This document shows, piece after piece, positions 6,002 to 12,275 of a stretch of DNA of 12,275 nt. A program made the position numbers and the translations under genes. Position 1 is the first letter of the stretch, and each line of letters opens with the position of its first letter. Source of the DNA: Mxb001 sp964537955 (lineage in GTDB: Bacteria > Actinomycetota > Actinomycetes > S36-B12); assembly GCA_964537955.1 (NCBI GenBank), contig CAZICY010000047.1, forward strand, positions 1 through 12,275, given 5' to 3'. The notes under the pieces are model-generated. The model was given only the letters and a program-made list of their open reading frames with translations, made no database searches and was not told the DNA's origin.

Positions 6002-8190
6002 CCGCCGCACCCGACGCCCCCGAAGAACTAGACGTCCGCCTGTCCAAGCGGCAGGTGAAGGTCCCGTCCATCCTGCAGATGGAAGCCGTGGAGTGCGGCG
6101 CGGCATCGCTCGCCATGGTGCTCGCCGCCTATGGGTCCTGGATCCCGCTCGAGGACCTAAGGACAGCGTGCGCGGTGAGCCGAGATGGCTCGAACGCTCG
6201 GAATCTGGCCCTGGCAGCGCAGCGTTACGGATTGAAGGTCACGGCGCACTCTTATGACGTCGAGGACTTGGAGAAGGTCAGCCTTCCAGCGATCTTGTTT
6301 TGGAACTTCAATCACTTCGTGGTCCTGACCGGCACTCGCCACAATGGACTCGAGATCAACGATCCGGCTTCTGGTCCGCGACTGGTGCCATGGGCAGAGG
6401 TCGACCGGAGCATGACCGGGGTGGTCCTGCAATTTGAGCCGACGGATGAGTTCGTGCGTCGAGGCAGCAAGCCCAGCATGGTGCGCACGCTTGCTCCACT
6501 ACTGACCGGCATGTGGGACGCTGTCGCTCTGGCCGTGATGGCAGGGCTTTTGCTGCTCATCCCTACGTTGATCGTTCCTGCGCTGGTGTCGATCTTCACC
6601 AACACGGTCGTCATCGGAGGCAATCGTCAGCCGGCGGCCACCATCCTGCTCTGGACGGTGATCGCCATCCTGTTGTCGTGGTGGCTCGTGCGACTGCAGC
6701 GAGGCGTCATCGCGCGCTTCAACGTGGCATTTTCCGCCAGGCTGGGGATGCGCATCACTGAGCACGTTCTCAGACTTCCGATGCGCTTCTATTCGCAACG
6801 CTCAGCGGGCGACCTTGGCCAACGGACGGAACTCGCGTCAGTGGTCGCGTCGACTTTCTCGTTGATCCTCACACCGGCCTTGCTCGCGGGAGTCATGGCC
6901 ATCGTCTACATGCTCGTCATGATCGCCGACAACTGGATCCTTGCCATCATCGGGGCGCTGGCGGCTGCTGCGAACGTGATTGTCGTTCGCCTGATGCAGC
7001 GACAGCAGGAGCGGGTCAGCCAAGTGACCATGCGGAACCAGGGCGGGTTCGTCGGAACGACTCTCTATGCGCTGAGGTCAATCGAGACGATCAAGTCAAC
7101 CGGTGGCGAGGGACATACCTTGACGAACATCTTGGGCTGGCATGCCCTCCTCAACAATTCGCGTGCGCGTTTCTCATTCGCGTCGACGATCACAGGCGCG
7201 GCCCCCTCGTTGATCACCTCGCTCGCATCGACGGCCTTACTGCTGGGGGCATCTGTCCTGGTCCTGGACGGTCAGATCTCGCTCGGGCAGATCCTGTCGT
7301 TCCAGATCCTCCTCGTGGGATTCCTTGCAGCGGTGAGCCAGGTCGCCGCCGTGAGTTCGGCGGCAGCCACCACGATGGCCAGCGTGGACCGGATGAACGA
7401 CGTCCTGGACTACGAGCCAGAGCCGGCCGTCGTCATCCGTGAGGTTCCTGCACTTTCGGCGGATTCGCTCCCCCAGACATTCAGAGTCGAGTTGTCCGGC
7501 GTGGAATTCGGATACTCCGAGGCCTTGGCCCCTCTTTTGGTGGACTTCGATCTGTCTATTCCGCCGGGCCATCGGGTAGCCCTTGTCGGCGGTTCGGGCA
7601 GCGGCAAGAGCACGGTCGCCCGGCTGGTCGCCGGCCTGGCCACTCCCTGGTCCGGCACCATCACGTTCAACGGGCATCAGCGCAGCGAATGGGATCGCCG
7701 CGTCCTGGCTTCCTATCTCTCCATGGTCAGCCAGAACGTCACGATGTTTGAAGGTAGCGTCCGAGAGAATATCGCTTTCTTCGATGACACGATGCCTTTG
7801 GAGGACATCACCACCGCGGCTCGGGATGCAGCGATTCATGAGGAGATCGCCGGCCGGCCGGGCGGATACGACGCCATCGTGGAAGAAACCGGGCGCAACT
7901 TCTCAGGCGGTCAACTGCAGCGTATGGAGATAGCCCGTGCCCTGGCCACGAAGCCCAGTCTGCTCGTCCTGGATGAGGCGACGAGTGCCCTTGACGCCTT
8001 GGTCGAGGCCCAGATCATGGAGCGACTACGCGCGCGAGGAATTGGCCTGCTGATGATCGCGCACCGTCTGTCCACGGTGCGCGATGCTGATGAAATCATC
8101 GTTATGGACAAGGGCCGCGTCGTCGAACGTGGCACGCATGGCGAGTTGATCAGCCTCAATGGTCACTATGCGACGTTGGTGGGGCGATGA
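5998..8190 (+). CDS. C39-peptidase ABC exporter (NHLP-type leader-processing transporter)
   Basis: Three-part exporter that cuts the leader peptide on the cytosolic side and drives export by ATP hydrolysis. Residues about 22-148 form a C39 cysteine peptidase with the full catalytic set: oxyanion Gln27, Cys33 in VECGAASLAM, His106 in FNHFVVL and Asp122 in NDPASG. The permease has about six membrane segments (roughly 170-200, 212-235, 285-310, 312-332, 400-424, 428-455). The ATPase domain (about 495-730) has Walker A GGSGSGKST (531-539), Q-loop Gln579, signature FSGGQLQR (635-642), Walker B LLVLDEATSALD (655-666) and switch His689. All key residues look intact. Family enzymes cut after a double-glycine type site, so the missing precursor should carry one. 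ATG 5998 overlaps the upstream stop by 4 bases. Together with its neighbours on both sides it makes a full NHLM export set. Confidence 0.95.
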   Translation: MTAAPDAPEELDVRLSKRQVKVPSILQMEAVECGAASLAMVLAAYGSWIPLEDLRTACAVSRDGSNARNLALAAQRYGLKVTAHSYDVEDLEKVSLPAILFWNFNHFVVLTGTRHNGLEINDPASGPRLVPWAEVDRSMTGVVLQFEPTDEFVRRGSKPSMVRTLAPLLTGMWDAVALAVMAGLLLLIPTLIVPALVSIFTNTVVIGGNRQPAATILLWTVIAILLSWWLVRLQRGVIARFNVAFSARLGMRITEHVLRLPMRFYSQRSAGDLGQRTELASVVASTFSLILTPALLAGVMAIVYMLVMIADNWILAIIGALAAAANVIVVRLMQRQQERVSQVTMRNQGGFVGTTLYALRSIETIKSTGGEGHTLTNILGWHALLNNSRARFSFASTITGAAPSLITSLASTALLLGASVLVLDGQISLGQILSFQILLVGFLAAVSQVAAVSSAAATTMASVDRMNDVLDYEPEPAVVIREVPALSADSLPQTFRVELSGVEFGYSEALAPLLVDFDLSIPPGHRVALVGGSGSGKSTVARLVAGLATPWSGTITFNGHQRSEWDRRVLASYLSMVSQNVTMFEGSVRENIAFFDDTMPLEDITTAARDAAIHEEIAGRPGGYDAIVEETGRNFSGGQLQRMEIARALATKPSLLVLDEATSALDALVEAQIMERLRARGIGLLMIAHRLSTVRDADEIIVMDKGRVVERGTHGELISLNGHYATLVGR

Positions 8191-10379
8191 GCGAACAGCA
8201 GCAGGACCCAGCCCCGGCTACCGACGGCGAGCAGCAGCGTCGAGACCGACTAGCCGCTCGCATCACGACTGACGCGACCCAAGTTCGGGCCTCCGTGGCC
8301 CTCGTCGACCAGGTTCAGCGGGGGGTCGGTCGAGACGGTGGCGAGCCTGTGCATGGCGGCCCGCTCGCGCAGACCATTGTCATGGCGGCTCGCGAGGTGG
8401 GCCTCATGCCTCCTGAGCGCCCGGTTGACGGTGAGGATGTTCAAGTGATCGCGAGCAGTGTCCGTCTGCCACTTCGCGAGGTCGATCTCTCCCACGCCGA
8501 GTCTCTGGATCGGTTGCCCCTGATCGTCGTCGGGGAAGACGGACCGTGTGTCGTGGTCTTCCATGGATCGGTCATCCAGCGCTGGCGGCCGGGACATGGC
8601 TGGGATCGGCTTCCCGCCAGCGAGTGCCCGCAGGGTCAGGCGTGGGCCGCGTACCCCAGTTTTCCGCAGGCCAAGGTGTCGGTGCGGCGTCTGGCGGCGA
8701 CGGCACTCGGGGGCAGCAGGGCCCTGGTGTCATGGATCGCCATCGTCGCGCTTGCCGTGGCCGTACTGTCGAGCGCCGTCCCCATCGTCTCGAGCCTGGT
8801 CGTTGGGACGTTTCTGCCGGAGGCACTGTTCACGCGCATCGTCTTCTCGTGCATCCTGCTGGTCGTCATCTCCGTCGTGACCTTCATCCTCATCGTCGCG
8901 CAGGGTCTGCTCTTCCAACGACTGCTGACAAGAGCCAGTGTGAGGTCGACCGCTGCCCTGTGGGACCGCGTCCTGCTGCTCGATGCCCGCTTCTTCCGAC
9001 GATTCACCGCTGGTGAGCTCAACAACCGCGTCTTAGCGGTTGATCGGCTTCGCGACATCGTCGGCAGCGTGGTCGTCTCCGGATTCGTCGCACTCATCGT
9101 CGGCTGTGCGGGGATCGTGATGCTCCTGTTCTTCAGCCGCGGGACTGGCTGGCCGATCCTTGTCGTACTGGTCGGCATCGGTGCCTACTGCTACATGGTT
9201 GCCCGGCGGCTGACGAGGCATGAAGCCCAGTTGATCGGGGCAACAAATCATCTGAATGGACTCTTCCTAGGCCTGCTGGAAGGCATCGACAAGGTGCGCG
9301 TGTCGGCGGCCGGAAGCCGTGTGTTTGCTCGATGGTCGTTCGGCTTTGCGCGACAACAGGCCTGCGCGGCTCGTGTGGCAGAGGACCAACGACATCTGGC
9401 CACCGTAGGCGCCCTGCTGGCACCTGTGCTCTCTGGCTCAGTGATCGTCGTCTTCATCGTCAGCGGCTCGACCGACCTCGGTGCCTTCGCCGGCCTCTCG
9501 AGCGCCGCCGCCCAAGTGGCCGCATCCTTTAGCCTGCTCGTCCCCTTGATTGTCACGCTGTCGCAAGCCGCGCCCCTGGTGGACAGTGCGCGCCCTGTCC
9601 TTGAGGCGATTCCGGACATCCCGATTGCCGGAGAGGATCCGGGTGAACTGCAGGGCGGAATCGAATTCGCCGGAGTGGAGTTCGGATACACGGACGATGT
9701 GAAGATCCTGCGTGGGACCAGTTTCACAGTGGACCCAGGTTCCTTCGTGGCGATTGTGGGGGGCTCCGGCAGTGGCAAGTCCACGTTGTTCCGATTGCTG
9801 CTGGGCTTCGAGACGCCCGACGCAGGATCCATCCTCATCGACGGCAGGCCGGTGAATTCGCTGGATATGCGTGCGGTGCGTCGGCAGATGGGCGTCGTGC
9901 TGCAAAAGGGCCAGGTGCCCTCCGGGCCCCTTCTGCTGGTTGTCGGAGGCAACAGCGGCGCGACCGAGGCGCAGGTCTGGGAAGCGTTGAGGGCAGCCGG
10001 GATGGACGAAGACGTGCGAGCAATGCCGATGCGATTGCACACGATCGTCTCCGAAGGCGGTACGACCTTTAGCGGCGGTCAGGTCCAGCGCCTGATGATC
10101 GCTCGAGCACTCCTGGGCAATCCCAAGATCATCCTGTTCGACGAGGCGACCAGTGCCCTGGACAACGAGACTCAAGCCACGGTTTCCGAAAGCGTCGCAC
10201 GCACCAACGCCACTCGGCTCGTCATCGCCCATCGACTATCGACCGTTCAGGATGCGGACAAGATCATCGTGCTGGACGGAGGCGTCGTGGCCGAGGCCGG
10301 AACATACGAGGAACTCATGGCGCAGCGAGGGCTGTTCAGAGCTCTGGCTGAGCGGCAACTGCTCACCGTGCCTGAGTGA
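8187..10379 (+). CDS. Second NHLM-type ABC exporter subunit (permease/ATPase)
   Basis: Partner ABC subunit of the upstream C39 exporter and, by coincidence, also 730 residues long. The N-terminal 165 residues or so lack the C39 Cys/His/Asp set. The part at 109-142 resembles the degenerate, non-catalytic region usual for this subunit in NHLM systems. Six membrane segments follow (about 183-206, 216-241, 292-315, 322-340, 407-426, 440-462). The ATPase has Walker A GGSGSGKST (525-533), Q-loop Gln573, signature FSGGQVQR (628-635), Walker B IILFDEATSALD (648-659) and switch His682, so it should hydrolyse ATP. Just after the Q-loop the usual 'ENI' element is replaced by PLLLVVGGN (581-589), a modest departure. 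ATG 8187 overlaps the previous stop as ATGA. It is the last gene of the forward operon and ends 14 bases from the stop of the convergent gene. Confidence 0.94.
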   Translation: MSEQQQDPAPATDGEQQRRDRLAARITTDATQVRASVALVDQVQRGVGRDGGEPVHGGPLAQTIVMAAREVGLMPPERPVDGEDVQVIASSVRLPLREVDLSHAESLDRLPLIVVGEDGPCVVVFHGSVIQRWRPGHGWDRLPASECPQGQAWAAYPSFPQAKVSVRRLAATALGGSRALVSWIAIVALAVAVLSSAVPIVSSLVVGTFLPEALFTRIVFSCILLVVISVVTFILIVAQGLLFQRLLTRASVRSTAALWDRVLLLDARFFRRFTAGELNNRVLAVDRLRDIVGSVVVSGFVALIVGCAGIVMLLFFSRGTGWPILVVLVGIGAYCYMVARRLTRHEAQLIGATNHLNGLFLGLLEGIDKVRVSAAGSRVFARWSFGFARQQACAARVAEDQRHLATVGALLAPVLSGSVIVVFIVSGSTDLGAFAGLSSAAAQVAASFSLLVPLIVTLSQAAPLVDSARPVLEAIPDIPIAGEDPGELQGGIEFAGVEFGYTDDVKILRGTSFTVDPGSFVAIVGGSGSGKSTLFRLLLGFETPDAGSILIDGRPVNSLDMRAVRRQMGVVLQKGQVPSGPLLLVVGGNSGATEAQVWEALRAAGMDEDVRAMPMRLHTIVSEGGTTFSGGQVQRLMIARALLGNPKIILFDEATSALDNETQATVSESVARTNATRLVIAHRLSTVQDADKIIVLDGGVVAEAGTYEELMAQRGLFRALAERQLLTVPE

Positions 10380-10393
10380 TTCAGGCGATCCGG
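10380..10393. other. 14-base convergent junction between two operons
   Basis: Only 14 bases separate the stop of the forward exporter gene (TGA 10377-10379) from the stop of the reverse methyltransferase-P450 gene (TCA on the plus strand, 10394-10396). I see no GC-rich hairpin followed by a T run in or next to the gap on either strand. The only pairing noticed is a weak 5-base CGATC/GATCG pair, one arm of which lies inside the reverse gene. Transcripts from the two sides therefore probably run into each other's coding sequence, or termination is Rho-dependent or lies within the genes. Confidence 0.6.
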
Positions 10394-12082
10394 TCAGCGC
10401 GTGATCGACACGGGAAGGAACGGCCTAGTGGCCACTTGCCCGTCGCTGATGGGTGGAGCAGTACCGATGCCCGTCACTGTGCGACGAGCAAGAGCGCCCG
10501 CGAGAGCCAGGGCCTGCAGGCGCGCGAGCGGCTCACCGACGCATCGATGGACTCCCGCACCAAAGGCAAGCGAAGCAGGGGCGCCAGATCGCAGTGCGGC
10601 GTCAATGAGGCCGACGATCATTTCGCCTGTGGTGGCGTCGGACCGCAGGACCCACCGCAGGGGTGGCTGGTGGAGAAGGGCTCGGTCTACGCCTGAATCA
10701 CCACCCTGTGTGGCGAGTTCAGTGACACTGGTGAGCAGACTGATCGTCGTATCAAGGCCCCCGGCAACCATGATGTTCGCCAGGGACAGGGGTGCGCCTT
10801 CGCCAAGGCCCGCTTGGGCACACGACAGTTGGAGTCCATCGAGCAGGCTTCCGACGGTCGCCGTGCCCTGCAAGGCGGCTTCGAGTGCCGCCATGACCCG
10901 ATGCCCGCTTTCGTCAGGAACGCGTTTCAGGTGTGCCATGGCGTACACCGCTAGACGCTCCTCGCCGTCCTCGTCGAGGCCGAGAACGCGGGCGAGCGTC
11001 CAGGAGGCCAGTGGCACGGCCAATGACCGAACGGCATCTGTGACGCCCGCGTCAGTGACCTGAGCGACGAGTCGCTCGGCGTGCTCCTCGATGCGTTTGC
11101 GTCCCACCTGGCGCAGGGCATCCGTCAGGCGTGTGGAGATGAGTTCGCGAGCGCGGGCGTGGGGTCGTCCGCCCGCGCCTAGGAGCACTGGATCGGCCGA
11201 TGCCTGCGGGACACTCAGGTAGCGCTCGGCATCCTCCAGGACCAACGCGGTGTCCGCGGGTCCGGTCATCGCTAGACCCGCTGGTCCGTCAATGGCGACT
11301 CGTGACGGCAGGTTGCCGGTCAGGGCCGGTCCACGTTCGCTCGACGTCAACGCGGCAAACGAGACGCGCAGGCCGCGTCGCGGCGGTTGCCATGTCGCTG
11401 ACACGGTGATGTACGCGTCGATGGCGTATTCCCTTCGGCGATCGCGAAGTTGAGCCAGCGTGCCGGAGGGGGAGTTCGCTTCCAGGTGATCCCAGAAGGG
11501 TTCCCAGGTGCGAGTCGTCACGTCCTGCACGGCGATATCTACGAACCCGAGCGCTGCGAGTTCTTCGTGCACCTCGGTGGGCGTGGTCCACCGGTTGCTA
11601 GCCGGAATCAGTGATGACCAGCCTCGCTCCGACGCGACGAGCACATCACTCATCGCCAAGCGACCGCCCGGCTTGAGTGTGCGCGCGCACTCGATGAGCA
11701 AGACGCGTCGGGAGTCGACGTGCATGGCCGCTTCGACGCACAGGATCGCATCGAAGCAGTGTGAGCGGAATGGGAGCGCCGCGGCATCCGCTCGAACGAC
11801 GATCGCGTCGTCAGGCGGGAACAGGTCAACGGCGACAATGGTGGCGGACGGAAGGGCCTGGCGCAGTAGACGCGTGGTGCCTCCAGGTCCGGCACACAGG
11901 TCCAGGACCGTGTCTGAAGCGTCCGAGACGGACGCGATCAGGCGATGCACCAATGTGGCGGAGGCCATCGTCTGGTCGCTGACGCCGTCATCCCACCAGC
12001 CCACGTTGTGGAAGCCGCCGTATGAGGCGATTTCGGCGCTGGCGCGTCGCTGGGAGTAGAACTGGTTCAGGCGCAGGGACAT
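10394..12082 (-). CDS. Fusion of SAM-dependent methyltransferase and shortened cytochrome P450
   Basis: 562 residues from the ATG at 12082, chosen because a perfect AAGGAGG lies 6 bases upstream; an earlier start would add 27 residues that run through that site. Residues about 1-235 are a class I methyltransferase: SAM motif VLDLCAGPGG (59-68), acidic residue Asp86 in VAVDLFP, DAAALPF (99-105), and post-motif LKPGGRLAMSDVL (136-148). The acceptor (O, N or C) cannot be told. Residues about 265-562 are P450-like: C-helix-like PHARARELIS (307-316), I-helix AGGLDTT (440-446) and heme loop FGAGVHRCVG (507-516) with Cys514. The P450 half is about 300 residues against a usual 400. The near-universal ExxR is absent (RALL at 467-470, by alignment to the following PP), and Thr446 to Cys514 is 68 residues where about 100 is normal. 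The frame and codon use stay regular, so a sequencing frameshift is unlikely. It may be a remodelled oxidase or a non-catalytic domain. It follows the partial upstream gene by 16 bases. Confidence 0.9.
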   Translation of the reverse strand: MSLRLNQFYSQRRASAEIASYGGFHNVGWWDDGVSDQTMASATLVHRLIASVSDASDTVLDLCAGPGGTTRLLRQALPSATIVAVDLFPPDDAIVVRADAAALPFRSHCFDAILCVEAAMHVDSRRVLLIECARTLKPGGRLAMSDVLVASERGWSSLIPASNRWTTPTEVHEELAALGFVDIAVQDVTTRTWEPFWDHLEANSPSGTLAQLRDRRREYAIDAYITVSATWQPPRRGLRVSFAALTSSERGPALTGNLPSRVAIDGPAGLAMTGPADTALVLEDAERYLSVPQASADPVLLGAGGRPHARARELISTRLTDALRQVGRKRIEEHAERLVAQVTDAGVTDAVRSLAVPLASWTLARVLGLDEDGEERLAVYAMAHLKRVPDESGHRVMAALEAALQGTATVGSLLDGLQLSCAQAGLGEGAPLSLANIMVAGGLDTTISLLTSVTELATQGGDSGVDRALLHQPPLRWVLRSDATTGEMIVGLIDAALRSGAPASLAFGAGVHRCVGEPLARLQALALAGALARRTVTGIGTAPPISDGQVATRPFLPVSITR

Positions 12083-12088
12083 CTGGAG

Positions 12089-12095
12089 CCTCCTT
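12089..12095 (-). promoter_or_regulatory. Strong Shine-Dalgarno site AAGGAGG
   Basis: Read on the minus strand, AAGGAGG is followed by six bases (CTCCAG) and then the ATG at 12082. It fixes the start of the methyltransferase-P450 gene and rules out the longer open frame as the likely protein. Most forward-operon genes instead start in overlaps with weak or no such site, so this gene is translated independently of its upstream neighbour even though only 16 bases separate them. Confidence 0.88.
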
Positions 12096-12098
12096 GCC

Positions 12099-12275
12099 TC
12101 ACGCCGACCGGCGCGCGATGGCGCGCAGGGCTGCGGCCATGCGCTCGTGGGAGGTTCCTGCAATGCGGTCCAGCGCGAGGGCCGGTGCCACGCGTGCAGC
12201 GATGACCTGATCGGCGCGATCGCGGAAGTCGATGCCGTCGCGCATGCCCGCCTCGGCCATCCACGGGATGTCGGG
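12099..12275 (-). CDS. 3' end of an unrecognised gene (58 residues visible)
   Basis: The gene enters from the right edge and stops at the TGA whose plus-strand complement is 12099-12101. The visible C-terminus begins PDIPWMAEAG, passes through DFRDRADQVIAARVAPAL and ends in MAAALRAIARRSA. It looks mainly helical and charged, with no membrane segment or metal motif, and has regular codon use. I do not recognise the family from this piece. It lies 16 bases upstream of the methyltransferase-P450 gene on the same strand, so the two are probably one transcript, and the whole protein may be another tailoring or biosynthetic enzyme. A competing minus-strand frame over the same bases (12067-12264) has poorer codon character and covers the AAGGAGG site. 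Confidence 0.72.
   Translation of the reverse strand, partial: PDIPWMAEAGMRDGIDFRDRADQVIAARVAPALALDRIAGTSHERMAAALRAIARRSA

Noticed and set aside
5998..10379. The two 730-residue ABC proteins as a recent tandem duplication
   Set aside because: Equal length appears to be chance; their N-terminal domains differ in kind and the permease sequences are clearly divergent, as in other NHLM pairs.
10394..10720. P450 half as a frameshifted pseudogene
   Set aside because: One continuous frame with regular codon use runs through the shortened region into an intact heme loop; no alternative frame supplies the missing ExxR segment.
12083..12163. N-terminal extension of the methyltransferase-P450 gene to 12163
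   Set aside because: It would run through the perfect AAGGAGG site and overlap the end of the partial upstream gene; the 27 extra residues look unrelated to the methyltransferase fold.
1..12275. Mobile elements, CRISPR arrays or long direct repeats
   Set aside because: No transposase-like protein, regularly spaced repeats or terminal inverted repeats were noticed on either strand; almost all bases belong to the genes listed.

Overview
The window is GC-rich DNA (low-to-mid 60s percent by eye) with very tight gene packing, GTG and ATG starts, and gene ends overlapping by 1-8 bases. The style and the protein matches suggest an actinobacterium; the genus cannot be read from the sequence. It looks like most of a biosynthetic gene cluster for a ribosomally made, post-translationally modified peptide of the class II lanthipeptide type.

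Forward strand, about 112-10379: seven genes in one head-to-tail chain with no real gaps. The order is two proteins I do not recognise (112-1050, 1043-1702), a small squalene-cyclase/prenyltransferase-repeat protein (1699-2700), a LanM-type lanthipeptide synthetase (2694-5192), an HlyD-like secretion protein (5192-6001), a C39-peptidase ABC exporter (5998-8190) and a second ABC exporter subunit (8187-10379). The last three form the export set known from NHLP/NHLM bacteriocin systems. The expected logic is that LanM dehydrates Ser/Thr in a precursor core and closes thioether rings. The C39 domain would then cut the leader at a double-glycine site, and the transporter would secrete the product. 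No complete precursor gene lies in the window; it is probably upstream of base 1 or beyond the right edge.

Reverse strand, 12275-10394: the C-terminal 58 residues of an unrecognised protein, then a 562-residue fusion of a SAM-dependent methyltransferase with a shortened cytochrome P450. The latter starts at a strong AAGGAGG ribosome binding site. This leftward unit runs into the end of the forward operon with only 14 bases between the two stop codons.

The unusual points are a terpene-cyclase-like barrel and two unrecognised proteins co-transcribed with the synthetase; a synthetase with three-cysteine (CCG-type) zinc ligands and an Arg where the catalytic Lys of the YKPR motif is expected; and a methyltransferase-P450 fusion whose P450 half keeps the heme cysteine but lacks the ExxR motif. 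A modified lanthipeptide carrying further tailoring is the best reading, but the product cannot be deduced without the precursor.
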